Source: Actinostola sp. cb2023 (taxonomy: Eukaryota > Cnidaria > Anthozoa > Actiniaria > Actinostolidae). Taken from it: a stretch of 64,000 bases of DNA. The stretch covers positions 157,501 to 221,500 of the forward strand of contig JAUJYZ010001207.1 of the NCBI GenBank assembly GCA_033675265.1, read 5' to 3'. The notes below the pieces were generated by a model that saw only the letters and a list, made by a program, of their open reading frames with translations, did not search any database and had not been told where the DNA came from. Positions 43,542-54,134 of this stretch are shown piece by piece (position 1 is the stretch's first letter; each line of letters starts with the position of its first letter). The position numbers were made by a program, and so were the translations under genes.

Positions 43542-46500
43542 TTAATATTAATAATAATAATAATATAATAATAATAATAATAATAATAACTAATGGAGAA
43601 TATACAGAACAAATGTTCGGAAAAAATCAGACGCCTCGAGCGGGATTTGAACCCACGACACCCCGATTTCATGACAGGTGCTCTACCCACTGAGCTACCG
43701 AGGCAACTACATATATCATAGTTCTTTATCAATAATAATAACAATGATAATAACAATAACAATAATAATAATAACAATAATAATAAATAAATAAATTGTT
43801 TGGGTATTTGCTTACATAATAGGGGTGCTCATTGGTATACATTGCAGGGGCACTCATTGGCATAGGAGCACTTATTGACTTATTGGCTTAGGGGCTCTTT
43901 ATATTGGTATAGGGGCACTTATTGGCATAGGGGCACTCATTGGCATAGGGGCACTCATTGGCTTAGGGGCTCTTTATATTGGTATAGGGGCACTTATTGG
44001 CATAGGGGCACTCATTGGCATAGGGGCACTCATTGGCATTGGGGCACTTTATATTGGCATAGGGGCACTTATTGGCATAGGGGCACTTATTGGCATAGGG
44101 GCACTCATTGGCACTCATTGGCATAGGGGCACTTTATATTGGCATATGGGCACTCATTGGCATAGGGGCACTTATTGGCATAGGGGCACTCATTGGCATA
44201 GGGGCACTTATTGGCATAGGGGCACTTACATATATTAGCATAGCGGCACTTATTGGCATAAGGGCACTTATTGGTATAGGGGCACTTATTGGTATATTTT
44301 ATTTTTTATTTATTTATAAAATCTTTTGACAGACGGCCTACGTCAGTAGAGCTGATTTTCAGAAGGGCTCTGTATAGAGAAATATAAATATAAATATAAT
44401 AGATAAATAGGGGGTATAGGGGCACTTATTGGCATAGGGGCACATATTCATATAGGAACACTTATTGGCATAGGGGAACCTATTGGAAGGAGGGTGCTAA
44501 ACCTAATAAATTACATACATGTATGTACCTGCCGCATCCTTGTCAACAAGAAAAAAAGGATATCCATCAGGAGCCTGCGCAAGATAATGTCCTTCTTCTT
44601 TTTCAGTCATAGGATAACCATGCTTTTTAGCATTAGCAACAGCTTCTTTTGAGAATATAGTCATGCCCTGAAAACAACATGGAAATGAAGCAATTAATTA
44701 ATCTATATAAATATTAGACACAATAGATTGTTTGTAAATGTACTGTGGTATGGTTGTCGGTAGACTGTGGTAAGGTTGTCGGTAGACTGTGGTAAGGTTG
44801 TCAGTAGACTGTTGTAAGGTTGTCAGTAGACTGTTGTAAGGTTGTCAGTAGACTGTTGTATGGTTGTCGGTAGACTGTTGTAAGGTTGTCGGTAGACTGT
44901 GGTAAGGTTGTCAGTAGACTGTTGTAAGGTTGTCGGTAGACTGTTGTAAGGTTGTCGGTAGACTGTTGTAAGGTTGTCAGTAGACTGTGGTAAGGAATGT
45001 CTGTAGACTGTTGAAGGTTGTCAGTAGACTGTGGTAAGGAATGTCTGTAGACTGTTGAAGGTTGTCGGTAGACTGTTGAAGGTTGTCAGTAGACTTATAT
45101 TAAACGTACTGTTGAAGGTTGTCGGTAGACTGTGGTATGGTTGACGGTATAATGTTGTAAGGTTGTCGGTAGACTGTTGTAAGGTTGTCGGTAGACTGTT
45201 GTAAGGTTGTTGGTAGACTGTTGTAAGGTTGTCGGTAGACTGTTGTAAGGTTGTCGGTAGACTGTTGTACATGTAAGGTTGTCGGTAGACTGTTGTAAGG
45301 TTGTCGGTAGACTGTTGTAAGGTTGTTGTTTAAGTAGTTGTAAGTTGAAAGCCAAGACAACAATATCACCCAACTATCTGGCCAATAGCAACCAATCGAA
45401 ACAAGTTGTTAGAATGTATATGTACCTTGAAGTCATTGCCACGCTTATATTCTTTGACTGTATAGTTATAAGTGAGTTCAATCACAAATTGATCATCTTC
45501 AGTACCATAACCTATCATAGTCTTGCTCCACTTGCCATCATAAGGACTGGAAATACACATTTAAAGGAAAAATCATACAATGCACTGCAAAGGGTGAATA
45601 CTCTTAATATCAATTTGCATCCATGTTTTGATATTTGCATGGTTGTCGACTTTGGGATGATTTTTTTCAAACTTTCTCAAAACAGCCTCAAATTGCACAA
45701 TCATATAGACTTTTATATATAATATAGTAACTTATTATAGTCGGCTATTAGTATCTGATACAACTGTGCATTATTATGAGTCACAGAGTATTGTGGCAAT
45801 TAAGCCTTTAAGCAAGCCAAAATACATGTGACGAGTAAACATGCACGACCATATCAGATACTTAGCTGTCTAATAAGTAATTGTTTGTCATTTACTTCTG
45901 CAAAGAAATAAGTGAATTTTTAAGCAAAAAAATATAGAGTATTTCACTGAAAAATACCAACATTCGGAAGAAAAAAACAGTGTGTGCGCAATGGTGTGAT
46001 GACGGCATCAGTAGCGCGCACACTTCAACTAAAATTTTATTCAAAAACACAACAGAGAAAGCCAAATTGAACGTTACTAGCCTGATACAGCATCAAATTA
46101 GGCCAGTTCAAGCCTGATATATCACATTGCATCACACACGTTCTCTAGGTAAATGATAAACCTAAATTTACATCAATGTTGCATTGTGCAAGCTACATTC
46201 TTTCCTAAATAAATTATATGAAAACCTACATACCATATGTATACATGTGCAATTTCAATTTCAAAGGGTACCGGTCACATATTACTTTAAAGTCTTCAAA
46301 TACTGAGGTTTTTGGTTGTCGATCGACTTTATGCGATGATGATAATTTAATTAAATTTTGTGAAGTTTGCATTTTACCCATTACAAGTCGCTTTACATCC
46401 TTCTTCAAACTCTTCATGACGAAAAGTCTAGAAAGCAAAAGAATCAGTGAAGTGAGTCAAGTATTGTTTTGTGGTCCATGTGAAACAATGCATCAAAGAG

Positions 46501-48801
46501 TCTGAGCAGGATTGATGTAGTTTCTTAATTTACATCGATCCTTCTTCAAACTCTTTATGACAAAAAGTAGTGTCATCACATGACAATACTCCTTTTCACA
46601 GTTCCCTGCGCCATCTTGAAAGGTAGCCAAGCCTTTGCATTGAAGCGAGACCAACGGTGACCTTGCAATGATAGAAACCTTTTTTAACACCTTGGACAAT
46701 TATTCACATGTCTCTATCATTGCAAGGTCATCGTTGGTCTTGCTTCGATGCAAAGGCTTGGCTACCTTTCAAGATGGCGCCGGGAACTGTGAAAAGAAGT
46801 ATTAAAAACAATTTGTATGTGGGAAACCTGTAGTAAAATAAGCAACATTATTAACTGTTCAGTGATTGGTTAGATATTAAACATTCCCCATAATTACCAG
46901 AAATAATTTATTTATTCTTTCCTAAAAATGTATTGTACATATTTTTATTTTTACATTGAATTATTTTTTTATGTGTCATCCACGTAGAGTGCAAACACTA
47001 AAACTGTGAAACAGTACTAGTTAACTTTAATTAGCACTAAATAGTGCAATGTCTTTTGTTTTCTATTGTTTCATTGGTGCTATATTTAGCACTAAATACA
47101 ATGTAGTTTGTACTGTTTCACGGTTTTAGTGTTGGCACTCTACTCTTTCAGTATCCTTAAAATTAGAGATATTCTATACATGTTGAAGAGAGCCAATTAA
47201 TGATGAAGATCGAACTATAAAGTTACCCAGAGTAGTTCTTGAATGGATGCATGAATACTCAATATATGTAAGTGTTCATGACACAGTTTCCGGCCCGGTA
47301 TCCTAAGAAATCGCGCACTCTGATCGGTTGTTGAAGTGGGCGCGGTATTTTCTATTATATATGACCACGGTCTGTGGTATCCTAGCATACCGGACTGCCC
47401 TTCAATAACACAATTTGAAGACAAAAAATGTTTCTTTCTTTTTGTTTTGTTTGTTGTGCCCTTTTTTCTTTTTTCTCTATTTTTTCATTTTTGCAGTTCA
47501 CGTTTTGATTAGTCATGGCTGGCAGTTGGCGAAAAATAACACATACATGTACACAATTTTTTCAAATGGTAGTCAAAGGAGAAAAGAATTAGTACACACT
47601 TAGTTTATAAAATCTTGTTGCCTATCAAGACTTCATTGCCATGACAGGTTACCTATGTATTTATAGGAGTAATGACTGATAACTGTCACAGTAAAAATAT
47701 AGATCTCAGATAAACATAAGTATGACTAGTTTTATAATATCCATACATACAGTGTATGCCATGAAATACCTTGTATTCTATATGATCTATAGGTTCTATA
47801 TGAGCTATATGCCTATATATACATGTAGGTATAGAGATATACAGTAGTAGTATACAGCCCTTTGCAAAAAATCTGTAAATATATCGGGTGCATTATGGGT
47901 AATCGAAAAAGTCCCCTAAATGATGTTTCATTTAAGCAACATTGGTGAAACTCTAGAATGTTATGTAATTTAGTCTCTAGTTTGTTGTTTGTAAGTCTCT
48001 GCTGCATATTTTGTGGAAAAACTCTAAAATAGTATTACCCATAATGCACCCGATATATGGATATACTGATATACTTGATTTACAGAATTTTTGCAATCGG
48101 CTGTATAGAGAGATATACTACACTCTAACTATATATTGGCATATTTATATTAGTTTTAAAATTTATATTACATGTATATATAATTATATTTTTTAGATTT
48201 TGTGAAATTTGGTTGACTGTTTATTCAAACGTTTTGCCGGAAAGCGCTTCATCAGTGAATGATAACATTGGATTCTGAGATAATGTATGCAGTTTATAGT
48301 TTTATATATCATATTATTATTTGTATTACATTTGAATGAGACTTGTATTATAGATGCCAGGTGCCATGTGGATAAAAAAAGTTATTATTATTACATGTTT
48401 ACAATTATATATATATTTATATATGCTACAGTTATTTTTTTTACATAGGTGTATATATATAGGGTGCTTTCCATTTGTTCGAAAAACTGGTAATTTCGGT
48501 TGGGAATTAAATGGTATGGTTAATTTGCCGGAAATTCCAACCGAAAAATGTGTCCACTATTCCGGTTGGAACGAACCAACTGGAAATTTCTGAACCATTT
48601 GATGGAATCTCGTGGAATCTCTCGGTTCCAGTTCTCTCAGGGATCCCACAGAATACATTCCAAATCCAAACCGGATCAAAGCATTAATGGTAAAACTCCC
48701 ATTCCATCTGGTTTGCTACGTGAGTGGAAAAGTTCTTACCATTATGCATCAGTCACCCCAACCAAATTTTTTGAACAAATGGAAAGCACCCCCATAGAGA
48801 C

Positions 48802-48844
<43 letters not shown>

Positions 48845-49760
48845 CCCTAATTGACTCCCATTGAGTGTTGTACTGTATATCGGGAAATTTGCATGTAAAT
48901 ATTCATATCCTTATTCTGTGCTTAACTATACTTCTCAGGATTTACAACATATGTCTTCTATTATAAACTTTTTAATGCTGGATTTCCTTCTATTTTTATA
49001 TCGACCAACGAAACACAATATAAGCTTACACATTAAGGTACAGTATTAAACTTACTTTAGTTTTATACACTGTAGTTATACATGTATAGTACTCGCATTA
49101 TAGAGTGATTCCAATAAACCTGGGCACTACTAATTAGCTGTCAGTGTTTATTAGATGCAAAGAAACAAAAAAACAAAAAAAGAGTGATACAAATGTACAT
49201 CATCACTGTGTCTAATAGTGTCTAATAGTGTGTATTGGTGTAGTTAGTAATGCCCAGGTTTATTGGAATCACTCTATTATATCCGTGAAAATAGTATACC
49301 GTTACTAACTATTACGTAACTTTATGTTTTTATTAGTCTACGTAACTATTTATAGACATAAGCTTAACTTAAGTTTATATGCAGAGCAAATACATAGAAT
49401 AATACACAGATACACGTAAGCTTACGTTTCCATTGTATTGGCTCGGATGCAAAATCGAGAAAGCTGAACTGAGCATTCACAACGGCACTGACAAAGTAAA
49501 CATATTGTATTCCGATTCTGAGAGAAATCATCGAATTCCCGTACGAATGAGAGCAAATACAAATGTACAACTTTATAATAAAGCTTAAGTCACACGTAGT
49601 GCGATTATGGCCCACAGTGAATCAATATGCTTTATACACATAAATGCTAAGATCAATGACTAACACCTACCTTCATACCCAGAATAGAACGATAAAATTT
49701 CGCATTTTCGTGCCTGTTTGCTATTTTGAAAACAAAGTGCAGAGCTCTCTTTGTAGACAT
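40914..49760 (-). CDS. GLOD4: GLOD4 homologue (glyoxalase domain-containing protein 4), complete, 7 exons
   Basis: On the minus strand, exons 49760-49671, 46427-46378, 45546-45426, 44667-44529, 43325-42994, 41376-41290 and 40976-40914 join in perfect phase into 293 codons plus TAA, near the human length of about 300. The start [20 protein letters not shown] matches the GLOD4 N-terminus. Further landmarks are [76 protein letters not shown] and [10 protein letters not shown]. The protein has two tandem vicinal-oxygen-chelate (glyoxalase I-like) modules. Family knowledge: the substrate is not settled; GLOD4 is reported in mitochondria and cytosol. Introns carry several minisatellites. The protein is so conserved that identity is firm. 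Confidence 0.95.
41015..41205 (-). repeat. (TAAA/GAAA)n microsatellite in last GLOD4 intron
   Basis: About 190 bp of imperfect A-rich tetramers between exons 6 and 7. Confidence 0.92.
41290..41376 (-). CDS. GLOD4: GLOD4 exon 6
   Basis: A 29-codon exon encoding [20 protein letters not shown] then PESDKLLNE, phase 0 to 0. The DGHEI.FV.DE motif is the final VOC strand with a metal-ligand Glu. An intact duplicate lies at 30994-31080. Confidence 0.94.
41707..41936 (-). pseudogene. Second U6-like relic, interrupted by other sequence
   Basis: CATGCCAATCTTCTCTGTAT then CGTTCCAAATTTAGTATGC is the reverse complement of the U6 5' half. It is separated from a 3' part (AAATCTGCAATGGGCCA) by a GGTCGCTTACGAGAG-type repeat. 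Dead copy. Confidence 0.5.
42154..42602. mobile_element. MITE with GGCCCCGTCCA ends, GLOD4 intron
   Basis: AAGGCCCCGTCCAAACTTAA faces GTGTGGAAGGGGCC...GGGGCCT. CTTTTTCGATGCGGATTGGC and GCCAATCGACATCGAAAAAG pair inside. A 24-bp hairpin interrupts its right end. Confidence 0.65.
42570..42593. mobile_element. 24-bp palindromic mini-insertion
   Basis: CAGGAGCCCA, TTAC, TGGGCTCCTG. The ends match the 1.31-kb element at 9113-10423. Flanks AAGGGGC and ACGGGGC look like a 7-bp target duplication with one change. Confidence 0.6.
42605..42720. repeat. Copy of the GTGAAACAGT MITE
   Basis: AAAACTGTGAAACAGTGC faces TACTGTTTCATGGTTTTAG. Confidence 0.6.
42767..42960 (+). repeat. (GGAA)n microsatellite next to GLOD4 exon 5
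   Basis: About 190 bp of near-perfect GGAA ending 34 bp from the exon's donor. Confidence 0.97.
42994..43325 (-). CDS. GLOD4: GLOD4 exon 5
   Basis: A 332-nt exon encoding [52 protein letters not shown] and [20 protein letters not shown], ending DP. It carries most of the second module. The donor is gtaagg, phase 1 to 0. A long GGAA microsatellite lies within 35 bp of its 3' edge. Confidence 0.95.
43403..43795 (+). repeat. (AAT/AAC)n microsatellite broken by a tRNA-like sequence
   Basis: AAT-rich runs at 43403-43590 and 43728-43795 flank the tRNA-like sequence at 43633-43704. Confidence 0.92.
43633..43704 (-). tRNA. tRNA-like sequence, probably a pseudogene or SINE head
   Basis: 72 nt on the minus strand: acceptor GCCTCGG/TCGAGGC, D arm with TAGCTCAGTGGGTAGAGC, and T arm GTGGGTTCAAATCCCGC. 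The anticodon loop would be CATGAAA (anticodon UGA) but position 33 is A and one stem pair is mismatched. A serine tRNA would need a long variable arm, which is absent. Polymerase III boxes are good, so a tRNA-derived repeat is likelier than a working tRNA. Confidence 0.4.
43825..44490 (+). repeat. 18-bp minisatellite in GLOD4 intron 4
   Basis: Unit GGGGCACTTATTGGCATA, about 25 copies, with a non-repeat gap at about 44300-44404. Confidence 0.93.
44529..44667 (-). CDS. GLOD4: GLOD4 exon 4
   Basis: It encodes [20 protein letters not shown], then [20 protein letters not shown] and VDKDA, phase 0 to 1. The 'G..APDGY.F.L.d' motif closes the first glyoxalase module. It lies between two minisatellite arrays. 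Confidence 0.92.
44737..45335 (+). repeat. 22-bp minisatellite in GLOD4 intron 3
   Basis: Unit GTAAGGTTGTCGGTAGACTG TT, about 26 copies with variants. It starts about 70 bp from exon 4 and ends about 90 bp from exon 3. Confidence 0.94.
45426..45546 (-). CDS. GLOD4: GLOD4 exon 3
   Basis: It encodes [20 protein letters not shown], then [20 protein letters not shown]. The acceptor is tttccag and the donor gtacat, phase 2 to 0. The E at ELTYNY fits the VOC metal-ligand region. Confidence 0.94.
45547..46377. other. GLOD4 intron 2, no feature beyond scattered repeats
   Basis: AT-rich; no exon or named repeat recognised. Confidence 0.4.
46378..46427 (-). CDS. GLOD4: GLOD4 exon 2 (50 nt)
   Basis: It encodes [17 protein letters not shown]. 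The acceptor is ctttctag and the donor GG|gtaaaa, phase 0 to 2. It is short and flanked by repeat DNA. A decayed copy lies about 110 bp away at 46531-46568. Confidence 0.9.
46531..46568 (-). pseudogene. Decayed copy of GLOD4 exon 2
   Basis: The minus strand reads [10 protein letters not shown] in the frame of exon 2 ([10 protein letters not shown]), then a stop. About 33 of the first 36 nt agree with the real exon, but the acceptor AG and the 3' half are gone. It lies about 110 bp upstream (transcript sense) of the true exon, next to a MITE. Confidence 0.6.
46585..46803. mobile_element. MITE in GLOD4 intron 1
   Basis: AATACTCCTTTTCACAGTTC faces GAACTGTGAAAAGAAGTATT, with AGCCAAGCCTTTGCAT/ATGCAAAGGCTTGGCT and ACCTTGCAATGATAGA/TCTATCATTGCAAGGT inside. 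Confidence 0.8.
46987..47141. mobile_element. MITE, 155 bp, full copy
   Basis: GAGTGCAAACACTAAAACTG faces CGGTTTTAGTGTTGGCACTC, with TTAGCACTAAATA arms inside. Other copies are at 23935 and 42605. Confidence 0.8.
47828..48118. mobile_element. MITE with ATATATCGGGTGCATTATGG arms
   Basis: AATATATCGGGTGCATTATG (47878) faces CATAATGCACCCGATATATG; outer TTGCAAAAAATCTG/CAGAATTTTTGCAA. Relatives lie near 4200 and 12095. Confidence 0.65.
48212..48258 (-). ncRNA. Degenerate hammerhead-like motif (PLE terminus relic)
   Basis: Reverse strand reads CTGATGAAGCGCTTTCCGGC followed by AAAACGTTT. The layout matches the PLE hammerheads, but the GAAA box is changed to AAAA, so it is likely dead. Confidence 0.4.
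48461..48797. mobile_element. MITE with GGGTGCTTTCCATTTGTTC ends
   Basis: The two ends are exact inverted copies over about 20 bp; inside, GGTTGG...CCAACC and GGAATT pairs add further structure. It is followed at once by a C39 run. Confidence 0.75.
48803..48841 (+). repeat. C39 homopolymer
   Basis: 39 consecutive C. Confidence 0.97.
49101..49276. mobile_element. Mariner-like MITE, 176 bp
   Basis: TAGAGTGATTCCAATAAACC faces GGTTTATTGGAATCACTCTA with TA at both borders. Tc1/mariner-type by the TA target (inference). Confidence 0.7.
49671..49760 (-). CDS. GLOD4: GLOD4 exon 1
   Basis: ATG at 49760 opens [20 protein letters not shown], then [10 protein letters not shown]; 30 codons, donor gtaggtg, phase 0. 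The RALHFVFK...R...FYR..LGM pattern is the first beta-strand and helix of the glyoxalase fold. Confidence 0.92.
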
Positions 49761-50580
49761 GATTGAACCTCCGAGCAGACTAACCACGGTACTGTCGTCC
49801 AGCGGCTTTACAAGTACACAAGGAGATAAAATCAGTACTGTTGGTAGGGGACGGCGGATACAGTCGACGGAACATTTTTTTTTTCAAAATCGCCTGAAAA
49901 ACAAAACAAAAGAGAGTGGGATACACGTACACCAATAAAGAAAAAAAACAGAGTACGGTCAGTGCAAACGAAATATGTTTATTATATGGCTTCTTCACTA
50001 ACGAATGCATTCCATACCGGCTTGTCAATCTAGCTAGCACTAGAAAGGTTTCCTAACTCACAGTTTACTTTCTATCAACTTTGGACTACAAGGTTTGCCG
50101 TTATTTTGTTATTGCTTTCTACCAAAAAGGTTTTCGAAACTGGCAATTTTCTTTTAACGACACAAGTCCCATTCTGTTTCTTTACATGTATGTATACTTC
50201 AAAACCCCGTTAAAGGGGGACTAGTACGTTAATCGTTCAAAGTTTGATTTAGCTGAAACTTCACTGAAATAACCTCAAAGACCCATACAATCACTGGTTA
50301 TTTTTTTCCTCAAAAATTCCAATGGGAAGTAATACATTTATATGAATCTTTAGAGGTTTCAGTGACGTCACTTACTCAACCCAAACAATCATCACGGCTT
50401 CGCTCCATACATTTCTTCATGTTTAATGTCTTGAATTATTTTACTTCTATGAAGCTAAATAAACGTTTGTGCGAAGGAGTTTTCTTACCTTGTATGTGCT
50501 TAGGATTGATTGTTTGACTAGTTTTCTTCAGTGCAGAGCTGTTATCTGAACAAACCGTTCAGATATTTTGATCACAAAAT
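49761..50580. other. GLOD4 upstream region
   Basis: The presumed promoter; no TATA box stands out. No other gene recognised. Confidence 0.4.
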
Positions 50581-50586
50581 ACAAAG

Positions 50587-51000
50587 AAATGAACCCAGGA
50601 CCGCAAATGAACCCAGGACCGCAAATGAACCCAGCACCGCAAATGAACCCAGCACCGCAAATGAACCCAGGACCGCAAATGAACCCAGGACCACAAATGA
50701 ACCCCGAGGACCGCAAATGAACCCAGGACTGCAAATGAACCCAGGACCGCAAATGAACCCAGGACCGCAAATGCACCCAGGAACGTAAATGAACCCCAGG
50801 ACCGCAAATGAACCCAGGACCGCAAACGAACCCAAGACCGCAAATCAACCGAGGACCGCAAATGAACCCAGGACCGCAAATGAACCCAGGACCGCAAATG
50901 AACCCAGGACCGCAAATGAACCCAGGAATGCAAATGAACCCAGGACCGCAAATGAACCCAGGACTGCAAATGAATCCAGGACCGCAAATGAACCCCCCAA
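50587..51000 (+). repeat. 19-bp minisatellite, about 22 copies, upstream of GLOD4
   Basis: Unit CCCAGGACCGCAAATGAAC. Open in several frames only because the unit lacks stop codons. Confidence 0.95.
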
Positions 51001-51039
51001 AAAATGAAAAGTTACGTCAAACACTTTGTAGATCAGTGA

Positions 51040-53165
51040 GAGAGTCATAAGACTTAATGTTTAAACAGATGAAGGACTATCAGCCATTTGAGAGGTTCCT
51101 TTTTGAAGTCGGTGTATTTCGATCATTGACAACTACACAACGTCACAAGTCAAATAGCTCAGTCATAATTTATGAAAAATAACTGATTGCTGAGGATTAT
51201 TAAGCAGCCCTTCTGCCCTAGTACAGGCAAGTGCTTTTATTAGAGAACAGTTAGAGCAAAAACTACTAAAACCTCAAGAAAATACTTCAGAATTTTTTTT
51301 TTTCAACAAGGCTTTCGTGTGTCGAGCACAACATGCAATTTTCCGCCATTCAAAATGAAAAAGGACTACATTAAACCCGTCGAAATTCTTCTAAAGTTAC
51401 GTAAAGTTGACATGAATTGTGAACTTTTAAACTTACCATGGATGAAGAATAGAATCCAAACGATTACACCGAAAAAATCATGTTTTGTTTCATCAACTTC
51501 TCCGCCATTTTTCATAACTTCAGCGACTTTACCCTGGGTACCCCCCACGGGCCTGTAGCGCACGGCGACTTCGGCTCTTCGGCTCACGGAAAAGTGCACC
51601 AGAAAAGTACCACCGCACATCGGTCCATGATACGCCATCAGTTTCATACCTTGACATTGCTGCGGGCGCGTCCCGCAGGATGTACACAGGGATCCCAACA
51701 TTATACATTTCTATGCACAGGGAACCCAATATAATACGTATCGCGATCGCGCGCACTACCACAGGAAACCCATCAAAAAAAGACGCGCGCATGCAAATAT
51801 TTTTTGTTAATAATTATAAATAGCCACAGAAACAATGGTTGGGCTGCCTGTGTTTTTTTGTGTGTTTGTGGGTTTATTTGTGGAGATGATTTTGTGAGCC
51901 ACGGTACTTTTGATCAGCGCACACTCACAACACGTTCAATCGATTATTTATACTGGTTGGAGTATCGTTTATTTTTCGCTGATTCAAGCCAGGAAAGTGT
52001 TTGTTTTCTACAAATCCATGATGTCAAATGCAACTTTATTCATTGCTGGAAGCATTCATCAGGGTCATGAACAATTTAGTGACATTTCAAGGGGAAGACA
52101 ATGTTCTTTTATGAGTTTTCAGTGCTCAGTCACGTCCAGTATCCACAACGAAGTCACATCCAGTATCCACAATGAAGTACATAAGCTTAAGTTTATACTT
52201 CTACAGTCGATCAGAGCCGGTTGACCGAAGGAGACAGCATGTACTTAAATGCTTTTGAAAGACACAGTTAGTATCCCCGATGCTGTCGCTGACCTATCTA
52301 CCTGATCGAGCTCGTTGGTCCACAGGCAGCCCAACCATTGCTTTTGAGGCTACTAAATAATTCAAAAAATGATATTTGCGTCTTTTTTTATGGGTTCCCT
52401 GTGGTAAAGCGAGCGCGCGCGCAATACATATGTTGGGTTCCCTGTGCTGAGTAATGTCCTATGTTGGGCTTCCTGTGTGCCTCCTGCGGGATGCGCCCGC
52501 AGCAAATGTGTATATTTATACAAGGTATGAAACTCCAGTCACGTGATGGCCTGATGTGCGCCGCGTTTCGTTGCATGGTGCACTTTTCCGTGAACCGAAG
52601 AGCCGAAGTCGTCGTACGCTACAGGCCCGTGGGGGGTACCCAGGGTGAAGTCGCTGAAGTTTTGAAAAATGGCGGAGATGTTGATGAAGCAAAACATGAT
52701 TTTTTCGGTGTAAGCGTTTGGATTCTTTTCCTTATCCATGGTAAGTTTAGAAGTTCACAATTCATGTCAACTTTAAGTAGCTTTAGATGAAATTTGACGG
52801 TTTTAAAGTAGTCCTTTTTCATTTTGAATGGTGGAGAATTGTATGTTGTGCTCGACACACGACAGTTTGGTTGAATCGAAAACTAAGCTGAACTAAATAT
52901 ATTTTCTGAATTATTTTCTTGAGGTTTTAGTAGTTTTTGCTCTAACTGTTCTCTAATAAAAGACATGAAAGGACTTGCCTATACTATGGCAGAAGGGCTG
53001 CTTCAGTTATTTTTCATAAATTAAGCTTATGACCGAGCTATTTCACTTGTACATGTGTACAGTTGTCATTGAAATATTAAAGACTTACACACACATTGTA
53101 CACTTCAATCAAGTTCAACAAAGAACCTAGTACTTTATCTGTTTGAACATTATGACTCTATCATC
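51040..53165. repeat. 2.1-kb inverted repeat (arms about 750 bp)
   Basis: 51040-51790 is inverted at 52380-53165, with diverged but continuous homology. The loop 51790-52380 has its own inner pair (ACAATGGTTGGGCTGCCTGT/ACAGGCAGCCCAACCATTG). TTGGGTTCCCTGTG recurs as short tandem motifs on both inner edges. Confidence 0.85.
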
Positions 53166-53237
53166 TATGTTATTTTGTGCTTTCTTACAGTACCTCTTAC
53201 AACACAAGCCGGAACGCCAACACAGTATAAACCTTGA
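52575..53237 (+). CDS. Candidate small two-exon membrane protein (hypothetical)
   Basis: Exon 52575-52740 ends CATG|GTAAGT, and exon 53191-53237 follows a strong acceptor (tgctttcttacag). Joined they give 70 residues: MVHFSVNRRAEVVVRY, ..., DEAKHDFFGVSVWILF, LIHVPLTTQAGTPTQYKP and TGA. FFGVSVWILFLIH could be a single membrane segment. The first exon lies in the right arm of a 2.1-kb inverted repeat; the left arm has the same open frame and donor but no second exon. Against it: the two arms differ mainly at amino-acid-changing sites, and a second ATG in good context (ATGGCGGAG) lies in another frame. I do not recognise the protein. Confidence 0.28.
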
Positions 53238-53827
53238 GACGAACTCAAATTAATTCACTTACATCGAAGGAGTCCGGCATGATGAATGGCGATGGACTCA
53301 TGAAGCAGCCGTGAACTAAAATATTAACAGTTGTTCTTTATTGTCATTGACATAGTACAACTCATTTAGCAAATACTATCATCTGAGAGAAACACAGAGT
53401 AATTTTAGATATGGTTCACGGAAGAACGTAAGTAAGCTTTTAATATCGCACTCCGATGTTTGTTATTCATTCACAACTTCGTCGATTGTGATTTGTGGTG
53501 ACAGGCATAAAATTTATTAATTTTGTATTTTTATATACAAAACAATATCCATAGTAATACTGATCAATATAGTGAATGAATTGTACAGAAAGAACGGCAA
53601 AACAGTGTGTAAAAAGCTAGTAAACTTATTTTAACTGATTGTTGAAATAAATACGTTTGTTTGTCATTTTGTTTACTAGCACTGATAGCAAAAATGTGTT
53701 GTGCAGTACTAAATATGGAAACTATGCAAAGTCATTTGCATATAATATATTATGCATGCAATCCATTGTTATGATAATCCAAGCCTCCTGATTGGCCAAC
53801 AAGTGATTGAAATACGCCCTGCATAAA

Positions 53828-54134
53828 TTAACTAACACACTTCGCAAGAAACCGTCCAAGACGCCAAAGTGGTTTCGCTTGCTCTAAGCATGTCACCGAA
53901 CACAGATCCTTGTAGCCGTACAGATTATCGGTCTGGTGCTGGAAATGGAGTAAGTCTAAGCTACTGTTGATGTTGTCGAGGTTCCAAGGTTTAGTAAATT
54001 CATCGGCCAGGACGTACACCTCGTCATGATACAGAAGCAAGTCCACCACAAGTTCCAGCGCCTCGTGGTTTCCTTCAACGCTTATAAGCCACCTCAGGTA
54101 GTCAGCGGTGTGCTTGACTCTATCAGTTGACTTT
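53828..54134 (-). CDS. Unassigned coding end, about 101 residues
   Basis: The minus strand is open from a TAA at 54135-54137 to a stop at 53828: KSTDRVKHTADYLRWLISVE, GNHEALELVVDLLLYHDEVY and on to LWRLGRFLAKCVS. Composition is protein-like (Trp, Tyr, amphipathic helices) and the GC content is above that of the flanks. The first ATG is at 54049, inside the open stretch, so it may be a terminal exon whose acceptor I cannot place with confidence. No family recognised; it could belong to a gene or to a mobile element. Confidence 0.35.

Noticed and set aside
43633..43704. Functional tRNA gene
   Set aside because: Cloverleaf mostly fits, but position 33 is A, the anticodon stem has a mismatch, and a UGA anticodon would need a long variable arm. 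Kept only as a tRNA-like repeat.
50528..51050. Repeat proteins in several frames of the 19-bp array
   Set aside because: The unit has no stop codon in several frames; no start, splice or family support.
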